Assembly (NCBI GenBank): GCA_964580155.1
Contig: CAZOJP010000004.1
Coordinates: 8,417-72,416, forward strand
Source: Intestinibacillus sp964580155
GTDB taxonomy: Bacteria > Bacillota > Clostridia > Oscillospirales > Butyricicoccaceae
DNA length: 64,000 bases
Reading direction: 5' to 3'
Numbering within the stretch: position 1 is the first letter of the stretch; the number at the start of each line of letters is the position of its first letter. The position numbers and the translations under genes are program-made. Of the stretch, positions 47,159 to 55,587 are shown piece by piece. Under the pieces are notes generated by a model. The model was not told where the DNA came from, did no database searches, and saw only the letters and a list, made by a program, of their open reading frames with translations.

Positions 47159-47992
47159 TTAATTCCACATTAAGTTCATATATCCGCTTAAAGAAGCCGT
47201 AGGATGATAAAATTTTGCAGAGCCGAGCGCGTGATCTGCACCCGGAGCCGTAACGCGCACCGTGTCGCACGCAAGCGCGCGGCAGATTCCGTTTAAGAGC
47301 GCGTGCGCAGCGTTCTCGTCGAGGGACACGGTTTCCTGCGCCCACGGCGACTGCGCGTCCGGCCAAACAAACGCATAGGCGCATAGCCCGCTTGCGTCAA
47401 ACGCTCCGTACAGCGCGCCGCCCAGCGCGGAGAACATATCCATCTGCTCCAGCCACTGCGCTTCGCTTTTCAGGACAAGCGGGGAAGTTTCGCGCATCCG
47501 CTGCGCATACAGCACCTGTACCGCAGCAAGATCCTGCTTTCCGCATATCCGTATAGAAAAATCTCCGCCTGCTTGATCGCGGGTATGGGTCGATTCCGAA
47601 ATATAGAAGCAGGGCTCATACCCATATTTTTGATAGAAATCAAACAGCCATGCCTCCTGCGGAATCAAAATCGAGGCCGCACGCGCATGCGCCCGATCCC
47701 ATTCGAAGCTGGCGGACAGCAGCTGCGCCATCAGTCCGCGGCGGCGCGCCTGCGGCGCAGTGCACGCACCGTATATATAGGTCGCGGTGGCGGTGCTATC
47801 GCCAATACGCATCTCATACGGCAGCATTTGCAGCATGGCGGATAGGGTTGTCCCCTCGAGCAGCAGCAGTGTTTGCGCCGGATTATAGCGGTGCGTAAAA
47901 AAGTAGGGGTTAAAGCCGCTGTCATCCGGAAAGCAAGTCTCCCACAGGGCGCGCACCGCAGGCGTGTCTGCCGCCGTCGCAAAGCGAATCAT
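47159..47992 (-). CDS. GNAT-family N-acetyltransferase (Eis-like two-domain)
   Basis: 277 residues. The N-terminal GNAT fold has the acetyl-CoA loop APQARRRGLMAQLL (about 85-98) and FYQKYGYEPC; the second half resembles a degenerate second GNAT-like domain. Overlaps the upstream DUF2156 gene by 4 bases. Substrate unknown. Confidence 0.8.
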   Translation of the reverse strand: MIRFATAADTPAVRALWETCFPDDSGFNPYFFTHRYNPAQTLLLLEGTTLSAMLQMLPYEMRIGDSTATATYIYGACTAPQARRRGLMAQLLSASFEWDRAHARAASILIPQEAWLFDFYQKYGYEPCFYISESTHTRDQAGGDFSIRICGKQDLAAVQVLYAQRMRETSPLVLKSEAQWLEQMDMFSALGGALYGAFDASGLCAYAFVWPDAQSPWAQETVSLDENAAHALLNGICRALACDTVRVTAPGADHALGSAKFYHPTASLSGYMNLMWN

Positions 47993-48903
47993 GCGTTGTC
48001 CTCCGCGCGCGGGATGGTGAAGAATTTCTTGCCCATCATAACGGGTTTATAGGACTGCTTTGCCTGCTTCAGGCCGGGCAGCCCGAGATCCTCCTCACGG
48101 TTGACGTAGCGCACCTCCTGACAGTTCGCCAGCACAAACTGCTGGTTAATCATCTGATAGGCGCCGTCAATTTCCGAGTTGGCCTTTTCAATCTGCACGA
48201 CGTAGAGATCTTCCCGCGCGCGGCATCCGAGCGTGTACGCGATGACCTCGCCGTCCAGATACAGCAGGCCGCCGCGCATACCCAGCCGCTCAAAGTGATC
48301 CAACATGCGGCGCACAGCGCATGCTTCGCCCAAAAAGGAATTATCGCGCGCACATTTATGCGCATGACACCATTTTTCATGGTATGCGCGTGCAATGTCG
48401 ACATTTTCCGGGGTGATGGCGCGATACTCCCAGCGTCCGTCATACGCGCCGCGGAAACGGTTAATCATATTGCGCTTGGATTGCAACTTTTTGCCTGACA
48501 GCGTCGACAGTTTTTCGCTCAGATAAATATAATCGGCGCTGTCCTCCGACCAATCGAAGGAATACCGGTCACCGACAGCTTGTTCGCATTCCGGCAAAAG
48601 TGCCTCGGGAATGGCGACCATCTGAAATTCTATGTCGCGGGAGGCAGCATCCTCCTCCAATGCCTGAATGGCTGCCTTCAAATCGCCGTGTCCAATCGGA
48701 GCGAGATAAATCGGTCTTTTTTCCGGAAAGGTCACGCACCGAATGAGCAAAAAACCATTATACTCGCACATTTCGGTATTGTAGTGGTCTTCCCAGATAT
48801 AGAGATCGGTAAAGCAATGCTCGCAGAGCATCGTAGACACGCTTAAAGTATAGCGCTCTACTGTTTCCTTATCTGCGAGGGTGATTCGATGAAAAGATAA
48901 CAT
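47989..48903 (-). CDS. DUF2156 (phosphatidylglycerol lysyltransferase C-terminal-like) protein
   Basis: 304 residues with two GNAT-related halves; KKLQSKRNMINRFR and the C-terminal VRYVNREEDLGLPGLKQAK are typical of the DUF2156 group in Clostridia. Related domains in MprF transfer lysine to phosphatidylglycerol, but this stand-alone form has no membrane part, so its role is unknown. It is first in the run to mltG-U32. Confidence 0.8.
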   Translation of the reverse strand: MLSFHRITLADKETVERYTLSVSTMLCEHCFTDLYIWEDHYNTEMCEYNGFLLIRCVTFPEKRPIYLAPIGHGDLKAAIQALEEDAASRDIEFQMVAIPEALLPECEQAVGDRYSFDWSEDSADYIYLSEKLSTLSGKKLQSKRNMINRFRGAYDGRWEYRAITPENVDIARAYHEKWCHAHKCARDNSFLGEACAVRRMLDHFERLGMRGGLLYLDGEVIAYTLGCRAREDLYVVQIEKANSEIDGAYQMINQQFVLANCQEVRYVNREEDLGLPGLKQAKQSYKPVMMGKKFFTIPRAEDNA

Positions 48904-48955
48904 ATAATCTTCCTTTGCAAGACTGTTTGATTAGTATGCGCATTTGTTACACAAA

Positions 48956-49729
48956 TTACTCCGGCTGCCGAAGAGCCTCGTAGTGCGCGCACACTTCCTG
49001 CGCACGGCCGCAGGTCATTTTCCCTTCCGTGCACGGACCTGCCACGCAGGGCGGTCCGCTCTTGCGAAAAAGTGTGGGGGCAACCGCATAAACGAGCTTA
49101 TACATTTCCTCGGCCAACGCACGGATCTCCCACTGCGCACGTTCGCAGCAGCGCAGACGGAAAAAATTCTGTAGCGAGCGTGCATTTGCCGTCATCACGA
49201 TGCGCGTGGCGCACGCATTCGGCAGCACATAGCGCGCATCCTCAATCGCCATTTTCTCCGCTTGTGCGCGCGCCTTTTTTTCCGGAATCCCCTGCCCCAA
49301 CAGGGCTTGTAAGTGCTTGTCCGCAAGCATGGCGGTCAGCGTCTCGTAGGTTTTCTGATCCTCTTCCATCGCCCGATCGAAAAGGGCTTTGGCTTCCGGC
49401 AGGTTTTCAATCTCGGGCGGCGCCACATATTCAAAGCCGCGCTCGCGCACATAGCGCTGCGACTGCACCGAAAAGGACGCGATGCGGTGCCTTGTGATCT
49501 GCGCAAGCAGGGAGCGGGAAACCCCCTCGATCGCAAACGAAAAACTCACATGCTCAATGGGGCTTTCGTGCCCCAGATCGGCGAGCATCTCCAAAAACCG
49601 GTCGGTTTTTTCCTTGGTCAAGCCGTCCAGTATCCCATCGACACCGCTCGCCGAATAGCAGTTTTTTGCCGCAGCGGCGATCAGTCTTTCCGGGTCGGGC
49701 GTGTATGCCAGCAGCTGTACATTCATCAT
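48956..49729 (-). CDS. thyX: Flavin-dependent thymidylate synthase
   Basis: Makes dTMP from dUMP with FAD and methylene-THF. 257 residues with the ThyX motif RHRX7S at Arg80-Ser90 (RHRIASFSVQS) and QRYV following. The extended open frame upstream is the tail of the glycosyltransferase gene in another frame. The ATG at 49729 overlaps that gene's stop. Confidence 0.97.
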   Translation of the reverse strand: MMNVQLLAYTPDPERLIAAAAKNCYSASGVDGILDGLTKEKTDRFLEMLADLGHESPIEHVSFSFAIEGVSRSLLAQITRHRIASFSVQSQRYVRERGFEYVAPPEIENLPEAKALFDRAMEEDQKTYETLTAMLADKHLQALLGQGIPEKKARAQAEKMAIEDARYVLPNACATRIVMTANARSLQNFFRLRCCERAQWEIRALAEEMYKLVYAVAPTLFRKSGPPCVAGPCTEGKMTCGRAQEVCAHYEALRQPE

Positions 49730-50475
49730 GGGGTGATTCCCTTCTTTTTCAGGTTGGAAAGACGTGTTCCGAGCACGATCAGCATGAACTTGGGCAGGCT
49801 CATCATGCGGCCGATGCGCGTTGGCTCCTTGAGCAGCCGATAAAACCACTCCAGCCCCAGCCTGATAAAAATATCGGGCGCGCGCTGTACGGTACCCGCG
49901 AAAACATCCAGCGAGCCGCCCAATCCGCAGAGCAGCGTCGCGTTGATGCGCTCTGCGTAGGCGGACATAAAGCGCTCTTGCTTGGGCGCGCCCAGGCACA
50001 CGAACACAACGTCCGCGCCGCCTGCCGCATTAATCGCGGAAATCGCTTCCTCATCGGTGCGAAAATATCCGTCTTTACAGCCCTTCACAACAAGGCCCGG
50101 GTGCTTTTTTTGCAAGGCTGCCGCCGCCTGCTGCGCCACACCGGGCTTTGCGCCGAGCAGAAAGAGGCTCTTCCCCTCCTGCGCCATACGCGCCATCAGC
50201 GCATCGGCAAAGTCGACACCTGCGACTTTGCCGTACAGTGTTTCACGCAGAATCTTCGCGGCGTAGATAATCCCGATGCCGTCCGGCAGCACCAGACTCG
50301 CATTGTTCAGCAGCTGCGTTAAGTCGGGTTCGCTGCGGCACAGATACACAATCTCGGCATTCGGTGTCACAACGTATCCCTTTTGGTGCGTATCGATTTG
50401 CGTGATTGCAGCGTCCACGGCTTGGTCCAGTGTGACCGCATGAAATTGCACGCCCAGAATACTTGCAGTTTTCAC
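49726..50475 (-). CDS. tagA: WecG/TagA/CpsF-family glycosyltransferase
   Basis: 249 residues from a GTG at 50475 with GGAGAG 6 bases upstream (VKTASILGVQFHAV). Family motifs: VTPNAEIVYLCRSEPDL, LPDGIGIIYAAKIL, FVCLGAPKQERFM and GGSLDVFAGTVQRAPD. TagA adds ManNAc to undecaprenyl-PP-GlcNAc in wall teichoic acid linkage units. No other teichoic acid gene is in the window, so the polymer made is not known. Confidence 0.9.
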   Translation of the reverse strand: MKTASILGVQFHAVTLDQAVDAAITQIDTHQKGYVVTPNAEIVYLCRSEPDLTQLLNNASLVLPDGIGIIYAAKILRETLYGKVAGVDFADALMARMAQEGKSLFLLGAKPGVAQQAAAALQKKHPGLVVKGCKDGYFRTDEEAISAINAAGGADVVFVCLGAPKQERFMSAYAERINATLLCGLGGSLDVFAGTVQRAPDIFIRLGLEWFYRLLKEPTRIGRMMSLPKFMLIVLGTRLSNLKKKGITP

Positions 50476-50516
50476 AGTTTTCTCTCCAGTATCCAATGTG
50501 ATTTTCAATCTCTTAT

Positions 50517-50545
50517 ATTTTATACCATTCCTATCGAAACCTCAA
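50517..50545 (-). promoter_or_regulatory. Predicted promoter of tagA-thyX
   Basis: TTGAGG (50540-50545) and TAAAAT (50517-50522) with 17 bases between, about 40 bases upstream of the tagA start. Confidence 0.5.
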
Positions 50546-50555
50546 GCATTTCCGC

Positions 50556-50843
50556 TTATTTGCCCGACATATGCTGCTTGATCAGTTGATTGATGTAAAC
50601 CGACATGCCCGCGCACAGGCATCCCTGTACAACTGCATCGTACGCGGCAGCGGCGAAATTCTCATAGCAGCAAAAACGTGCCGCGACAGAAAGCGCGGCA
50701 AGACCGACGCCGCATCCTGTGAGCAGCAACGGAATGCAGTGATCCGGAATGGACTTTGAACGCTTAAACACCATACCCAGGCAGTATAAAACCGCAATCA
50801 GAATCGCAAATTCCGGCTTGACAAACGACAACAAATCATCCAT
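50556..50843 (-). CDS. Holin-like small membrane protein
   Basis: 95 residues with three hydrophobic segments (about 10-25, 37-55 and 70-85), resembling phage holin-type proteins (holin superfamily V-like). GGAGG lies 7 bases before the ATG. No lysin or other phage gene is near, so it is probably a domesticated gene. The upstream sequence CATACCCTA, 15 bases from TATACC, resembles a mother-cell σE/σK promoter. Confidence 0.65.
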   Translation of the reverse strand: MDDLLSFVKPEFAILIAVLYCLGMVFKRSKSIPDHCIPLLLTGCGVGLAALSVAARFCCYENFAAAAYDAVVQGCLCAGMSVYINQLIKQHMSGK

Positions 50844-50906
50844 GCAATCGCCTCCTTTTCATAGGGTATGCGATTGCGGATGGCCGGTATACCATGAATG
50901 CGCGAC

Positions 50907-50944
50907 ACAAAAACCGGCGGCAGGATCAAAAGCCTGCCGCCGGT
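50907..50944 (-). terminator. Terminator after the zinc-ribbon gene
   Basis: Perfect 12-bp stem accggcggcagg/cctgccgccggt (50913-50924 with 50933-50944) and TTTTTGTG on the minus strand. Confidence 0.9.
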
Positions 50945-50954
50945 CTGATTCGGG

Positions 50955-51392
50955 TTATTCGGTTGCGCCGTCCTCTTCCTCCGCGTCCTCCAGCTCATCG
51001 TCATAGAGCGCGGAAAGATCGAATTCCAGCTCTTCACCGCATGCAGGGCACTGGATACTTCCTTCATCCAATGTGCCTTCATCGATGAACAGACTCTCAC
51101 CGCAGGTGGGACAAATGACCTGATACAAATCCGCTTCCGGATCAAAATCAAGGTCGTCCTCTGCATCAAAGTCCGGATGGAGTTCGTCTGCGACAGAGGA
51201 TAGTTCCTCGTAGACATCGTCCAACTCATCCATTAGGTCTGCGTTCTGACGTTCCAAATCAGAAACGACGTTTGCGAGCTCTTCCATCGCTTCGAGCATC
51301 CCCTTTAAGAGCTTGCCTTCTTTTTTGGTGCCATCGATTTCCAGACCCTCGTAAAGTCCTTTCAAATAGGCTACATGTTCGGTCACTGTCAT
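50955..51392 (-). CDS. CD1247-type N-terminal domain/zinc-ribbon protein
   Basis: 145 residues: a helical N-terminus (HVAYLKGLYEGLEI, KLLKGMLEAMEELANVV), a very acidic middle, and a C-terminal zinc ribbon with Cys94, Cys97, Cys115 and Cys118 (CPTCGESLF, CPACGEEL). It resembles a clostridial family named after C. difficile CD1247, of unknown role. It follows efp by 93 bases and is closed by a terminator. Confidence 0.8.
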   Translation of the reverse strand: MTVTEHVAYLKGLYEGLEIDGTKKEGKLLKGMLEAMEELANVVSDLERQNADLMDELDDVYEELSSVADELHPDFDAEDDLDFDPEADLYQVICPTCGESLFIDEGTLDEGSIQCPACGEELEFDLSALYDDELEDAEEEDGATE

Positions 51393-51485
51393 TTCAGTAT
51401 CCTCCTTCGCAAAAATGAAGACATCGTCTTAAATTGTATCTCCGAAAAGCGCAGCTAATCAAACGCAGCGCATGCGGATCGTAAA

Positions 51486-52049
51486 TTAGCCCTTGGCGCG
51501 CTCCAGATATTCACCTGTGCGCGTGTCGATCTTGATGCGATCACCGATCTCAAGGAACAGCGGCACCTGTACAGACGCACCGGTTGTCACGATTGCGGGC
51601 TTGAGCGTGTTCGTTGCTGTGTTACCCTTGAATCCCGGGTCGGTTTCGGTGATTTCAAGCTCCACGAAGAGCGGCGGCTCAACCGCGAAAATGCTACCCT
51701 TATAGGAGGCGACCTTGCAGGTCATATTTTCTGCCACAAAACGGAAATCATCGCCCAGAGTAGACTTGTTGATCGGCACCTGGTCGTAGGTTTCTGTATC
51801 CATGAAGTAATACAGCTCGCCGTCCGCGTACAGATACTGCATATCCTTGCGCTCTACAAACGCCGGCTCATACTTATCGGTCGGGTTAAAGCTGCGCTCG
51901 GTGACTGCACCCGTGATCACGTTCTTCATCTTAACGCGAACAAATGCGGCACCCTTGCCGGGCTTAACATGCTGAAATTCGACAACCTGAAGTACCTGGC
52001 CGTCCATTTCAAAAGTTGTACCGTTTCTGAATTCACCTGCGGATATCAT
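51486..52049 (-). CDS. efp: Elongation factor P
   Basis: Relieves ribosome stalling at polyproline. 187 residues with the three-domain EF-P fold; the conserved loop residue is Lys32 in HVKPGKGAAF. Pro is absent beside it on the Bacillus-like pattern, and no modification gene (epmA or ymfI-like) is in the window, so the state of Lys32 is unknown. Confidence 0.97.
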   Translation of the reverse strand: MISAGEFRNGTTFEMDGQVLQVVEFQHVKPGKGAAFVRVKMKNVITGAVTERSFNPTDKYEPAFVERKDMQYLYADGELYYFMDTETYDQVPINKSTLGDDFRFVAENMTCKVASYKGSIFAVEPPLFVELEITETDPGFKGNTATNTLKPAIVTTGASVQVPLFLEIGDRIKIDTRTGEYLERAKG

Positions 52050-52200
52050 AAAAAGTCTCCTCCAAAACTATAATTCAATACGAAGTTTAAATTGACAACT
52101 TATGTCGATGCCTATTTATCTTACCCCATAATTGCAGTTTTGGCAAGTAAATTTTAGCTGAAAGTTGGTTTTTTACAATTTTGCCTATGTGCCGCGCACA

Positions 52201-52241
52201 CGAAGCGGGCGGCAGAAGCTTTGCCCCCGCCGCCCGCTTCG
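52201..52241. terminator. Strong hairpin after the micropeptide gene
   Basis: A perfect 13-bp GC-rich stem (cgaagcgggcggc, 52201-52213, and its complement at 52229-52241). No T-run follows in either direction, so it may be an RNA-stabilising 3' hairpin instead of a classic terminator. Confidence 0.45.
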
Positions 52242-52262
52242 ACTTGGTTCTCTTATGGATAC

Positions 52263-52436
52263 TTATCTGCCGCAGCCACCGCAGCCTCCGCAGCCTCCGC
52301 CGCAGCTGCCGCAGCCGCTGTTGCCACCGCAGCCGAAGCAGAAGCCATTACCGCTGCAGCACCAGATCAGCACGATGACCAGGATGATAATCCACCAGTA
52401 GTTGTCGCAGCCCATAGTAGAATTCGCGTTACACAT
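52263..52436 (-). CDS. Gly/Cys-rich membrane micropeptide (57 aa)
   Basis: A 57-codon frame from an ATG at 52436, 9 bases after a GGAGG. It has a short polar N-terminus, one membrane helix (about 14-25, YWWIIILVIVLIW) and a tail that is nearly all Gly and Cys, with GGC-type repeats; 11 Cys in all. It loosely resembles YjcZ-type sporulation peptides and the high-cysteine proteins of Clostridia, but I cannot assign a family with certainty. Metal binding or disulfide cross-linking in the spore coat are possible. It is followed by a strong hairpin and lies between mtaB and efp. Confidence 0.78.
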   Translation of the reverse strand: MCNANSTMGCDNYWWIIILVIVLIWCCSGNGFCFGCGGNSGCGSCGGGCGGCGGCGR

Positions 52437-52514
52437 AAGATATTTCCTCCTATCAGTGATTTCATCACATCCTATGGAGAAAGACGGCTGTGGGTTCCTG
52501 TCTGGTGAAATGTT

Positions 52515-53816
52515 TTATATTTCTTTTACCGATACTTCGTGTCCGATGAGTCCTTCGGCATTGCGTCCGGTGATGCGCGCCGTGACGAGCGTGTTCTTGA
52601 CGCCCGGGGTCTGCACCAGCACGGGAAAATCATAGATGGAATGTCCGGACCACATCCCCTCCCCCGCCGGATGCTCGAGCAGCACTTCCAGCTGTTTCCC
52701 GACAAACGGATCCAGGAACTCCTTGCGCATCGTGCGCGCAAGCGCCTTAACCTGATCCGCGCGGCGCGCTTTTACGCTTGGCGCAAGCTGCCCCGGCATG
52801 GCCGCCGCAATGGTGCCACTGCGCGGTGAATACGGAAAAACGTGCATATCGGCAAAACTGCATTGCCGGACAAACTCCAATGTGTCGCAAAACTCCTGCT
52901 CGGTCTCTCCGGGAAAGCCGACGATCAAATCGGTTGTGAGAGAGCACCCCGGAAAAAATGTGCGCAAGCGCGCGATGATCGCCCGATATTCTGCTGCCGT
53001 ATACTTGCGTTTCATGCGCTCCAGCACGGTGTCAGAGCCGCTTTGCAGCGATAAATGAAAATGGTACATAAAGTTCGGGAACACAGATAATCTGCGGCAA
53101 AACGCTTCGTCCACCGTCCGCGGCTCCAAGGAGGATAGGCGAATGCGAACCCGAGGAGCTGCGCTGCACACCCGCTCAATGAGCGTGACGAGATTGACCT
53201 CTGCCGCCAAATCATGTCCATAGGAGGATATTTCAATGCCTGTGAGCACGATTTCGCGAACACCTGCATCTGCAAGCTGCCGCACCTGGAACAAGACTTC
53301 GTCGATCTGCATCGACCGCACATGGCCGCGCGCATAGGGAATAATGCAGTATGTGCAGTAATTATCGCATCCATCCTGTATTTTAAGCAGGGCGCGTGTT
53401 CTGCCGCGCGGCACGCCGGCCGGCAGCGACTCAAATACGGCGGGCGGTGCAGGGGGCGCGGCGTGCGCGCCATCTGACTCACCGCGCGCTCTGCGCTCGC
53501 AGCGGTCCAAGATGGCCGCACGGTCGGCCGTACCGCAAATCAAATCGATTTCGGGTTGCGCAAGCACTTTTTCCGGCTCGGTCTGCGCAAAACAGCCGCA
53601 CGCTGCGATAATCGCACGCGGATGTTCTCGGCGCATCTTATGAAACATCCGTATGTTTTTGTGATCGCTCACCGAAGTCACGGTGCAGGTGTTGACAATG
53701 CACACATCTGCGTCTTGTGTTGTAATTTCGTGTCCGCGGCTCTGCGCCAGTTGCAACAGCGCCTGTGATTCAAAACGATTGACCTTGCAGCCCAGCGTAT
53801 AAAAAGCAAATTTCAT
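52515..53816 (-). CDS. mtaB: tRNA t6A37 methylthiotransferase MtaB
   Basis: Converts t6A to ms2t6A at position 37 of tRNA-Lys. 433 residues: N-terminal UPF0004 domain with Cys10, Cys44 and the CGC near 73-75; radical SAM motif CX3CX2C at Cys150, Cys154, Cys157; C-terminal TRAM. The start at 53816 has AAAGGA 8 bases upstream. It complements the tsaD gene in this window, whose product makes the substrate. Confidence 0.93.
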   Translation of the reverse strand: MKFAFYTLGCKVNRFESQALLQLAQSRGHEITTQDADVCIVNTCTVTSVSDHKNIRMFHKMRREHPRAIIAACGCFAQTEPEKVLAQPEIDLICGTADRAAILDRCERRARGESDGAHAAPPAPPAVFESLPAGVPRGRTRALLKIQDGCDNYCTYCIIPYARGHVRSMQIDEVLFQVRQLADAGVREIVLTGIEISSYGHDLAAEVNLVTLIERVCSAAPRVRIRLSSLEPRTVDEAFCRRLSVFPNFMYHFHLSLQSGSDTVLERMKRKYTAAEYRAIIARLRTFFPGCSLTTDLIVGFPGETEQEFCDTLEFVRQCSFADMHVFPYSPRSGTIAAAMPGQLAPSVKARRADQVKALARTMRKEFLDPFVGKQLEVLLEHPAGEGMWSGHSIYDFPVLVQTPGVKNTLVTARITGRNAEGLIGHEVSVKEI

Positions 53817-53907
53817 GAAAATAGTCCTTTGGTCGATTTCAAAATGAGAGGGGCGTCCGATACAGACTCGGCACTGCGCGCAAGCACGCGCTGCCTCATA
53901 AGACGCA

Positions 53908-53934
53908 GAAGCACCCGCCAATCGCGAGTGCTTC
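53908..53934 (-). terminator. Hairpin after the hydrogenase gene
   Basis: An 11-bp stem (gaagcacccgc, 53908-53918, with 53924-53934, one G·T pair) lies 8 bases after the hydA stop. The minus-strand sequence after it is TGCGTCTT, so the T-tract is weak. Confidence 0.5.
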
Positions 53935-53941
53935 CGTGTTG

Positions 53942-55453
53942 TTATTTATGGAGTTCGTCCAGATACTCTTTATATTGGCTTCCGCTGACACATTGATAGT
54001 CTGCGGCATTCTTGTTTTTCGTAACGGCCGCGGTCGATTTGTTGATCGCCTGTATGGTGCCCGCGCCGCCGACGCAGCCGCCGGGGCAAGCCATGCCCTC
54101 CAGCAGGTATCCGTCATATGTACCGCGCTTTGCCATCATCAGCATCTTCTTGCATTCGCGCAGCCCTTCCGCGCTCGCGACCTTGACCTCGCGTGTGGGA
54201 TCGCTGTCGTGAATACAGTTTACAACAGCCTGCGCAACGCCGCCGCTGACCGCAAAGTTGCGGCCGTCTCCGCTTGCGTCGGAATAGCCCTCATCCTCCG
54301 GAAGCGTCGCAAAATCGACTTCCTTGGCTTGGAACATACCCGCCAGCTCTTCAAACGTCAGCACGAAGTCAACGTCACTGCGCACAGTGCGACGGCTCGC
54401 TTCCAGTTTTTTCGCAGCACACGGCCCGATAAATACAACCTTGCACTCCGGATGCTGCCGCTTGATTAAGCGACCGGTGAGTACCATCGGGGTCATGGTC
54501 ATGGAAATATAGGATGCAAACTCCGGGAACTGCTGCTTTGCCATCACAGACCATGCAGGGCAGCACGAGGTTCCCATGAACGGCTGTTTCTCCGGCACTT
54601 CCTTCAGAAAATCCTTGGCTTCTTCGATCGAGCACAAGTCCGCGCCAATGGATACGTCATAAACATCCGTAAATCCAAGCGCCTGCATTGCGCTGCGCAG
54701 CTTGCCCGGTGTCAGATTTGGTCCAAACTGCCCGACGACGGCGGGTGCAATGGCAGCATATACCGGCACATCGCTCTTCATCGCCAAAATCGTCTGGAAA
54801 ATCTGTCCCTTATCGGCAATGGCTCCGAAGGGACAGCTTACAAGGCACATGCCGCAGGACACGCACTTGTCATAATCAATTTCCGCACGGCCGTATTCAT
54901 CCGAATGAATGGCATCGATGCCGCACGCAGCGGCGCAGGGACGCTCCATGCGCATAATGGCATTGTACGGACAAGCTTTGATGCATTTTCCGCACTTGAT
55001 GCACTTTTCCTGATCGATTACAGAGCGTCGGTTGACGATGGAGACCGCGCCCGTCGGGCAGACCTCCACGCAGGGGTTCGCCAGACAGCCCTGACAGGAG
55101 TCGGTGACCCGCACAACGTTATCCGGGCAGGAGTGGCAGGCGAATTTGATAATATTGATCAGCGGCGGTTCGTAGTACTTTTCTGCGATCGCGCTTTCGT
55201 TGATGCCTTCCGCAACCGGTTCATGCTGCTTGACAGAGCGCAGCGGCAGACCGATTTCCAAGCGCAGACGTTCGCCGATGATTGCGCGCTCTAAAAAGAT
55301 GCTTTCGCGCAGCGCGGCAATTTCGCCGGGGATGATTTGGTAGGGTAGTTTTTCGATGCGCGAATAGTCACCGCCCTCATAGGCTAGCCGCGCGACCTCG
55401 GTGAAAATTTTCCGACGAATGTCGGTAAGGTTGGTTTCAATGCCTCTCATCAT
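53942..55453 (-). CDS. hydA: Group B-type monomeric [FeFe] hydrogenase
   Basis: 503 residues. Order: N-terminal region, a CxxC-rich segment (CHSCP, CQGCLANPCVEVCP), two [4Fe-4S] ferredoxin motifs (CIKCGKCIKACP 151-162; CVSCGMCLVSCP 197-208) and the H-cluster domain. H-cluster motifs are TSCCPAW (295-301), GPCAAKKLE (343-351) and EGMACPGGCVGGAG (452-465). Ala in L1 and the GPC/GAG variants are typical of group B enzymes, whose role (H2 sensing or oxidation) is little known. HydE/F/G maturases are not here. A promoter with a Rex-like operator lies upstream. Confidence 0.9.
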   Translation of the reverse strand: MMRGIETNLTDIRRKIFTEVARLAYEGGDYSRIEKLPYQIIPGEIAALRESIFLERAIIGERLRLEIGLPLRSVKQHEPVAEGINESAIAEKYYEPPLINIIKFACHSCPDNVVRVTDSCQGCLANPCVEVCPTGAVSIVNRRSVIDQEKCIKCGKCIKACPYNAIMRMERPCAAACGIDAIHSDEYGRAEIDYDKCVSCGMCLVSCPFGAIADKGQIFQTILAMKSDVPVYAAIAPAVVGQFGPNLTPGKLRSAMQALGFTDVYDVSIGADLCSIEEAKDFLKEVPEKQPFMGTSCCPAWSVMAKQQFPEFASYISMTMTPMVLTGRLIKRQHPECKVVFIGPCAAKKLEASRRTVRSDVDFVLTFEELAGMFQAKEVDFATLPEDEGYSDASGDGRNFAVSGGVAQAVVNCIHDSDPTREVKVASAEGLRECKKMLMMAKRGTYDGYLLEGMACPGGCVGGAGTIQAINKSTAAVTKNKNAADYQCVSGSQYKEYLDELHK

Positions 55454-55498
55454 AGTTGGTAGTCCTCATTCATAGCTATTGGAGTATCACTTGCAAGA

Positions 55499-55516
55499 TT
55501 GTTTGATATTTAACTA
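55499..55516. promoter_or_regulatory. Candidate Rex operator upstream of hydA
   Basis: The 18-base stretch TTGTTTGATATTTAACTA matches the Rex consensus TTGTTAA-N4-TTAACAA at 11 of 14 fixed positions. It begins near the predicted start site of hydA, where a repressor would block transcription. Confidence 0.55.
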
Positions 55517-55522
55517 ATGATC

Positions 55523-55551
55523 ATTATAAAACAAATTCCCCGGAAAGTAAA
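55523..55551 (-). promoter_or_regulatory. Promoter of hydA
   Basis: TATAAT (55523-55528) and TTTACT (55546-55551) with 17 bases between on the minus strand, 70 bases before the hydA start. Confidence 0.75.
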
Positions 55552-55587
55552 GCCATAGCGCGCGTCAAAACCGATTTTGGCGCAGCA

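Noticed and set aside
50556..50843. A prophage remnant around the holin-like gene
   Set aside because: No integrase, lysin, portal, capsid or att-like repeats are seen; both sides are ordinary chromosomal genes.
52263..53816. The Cys-rich peptide plus the adjacent radical SAM gene as a RiPP system
   Set aside because: The radical SAM protein is a clear MtaB with TRAM and UPF0004 domains, which modifies tRNA. No SPASM domain, peptidase or transporter is nearby.
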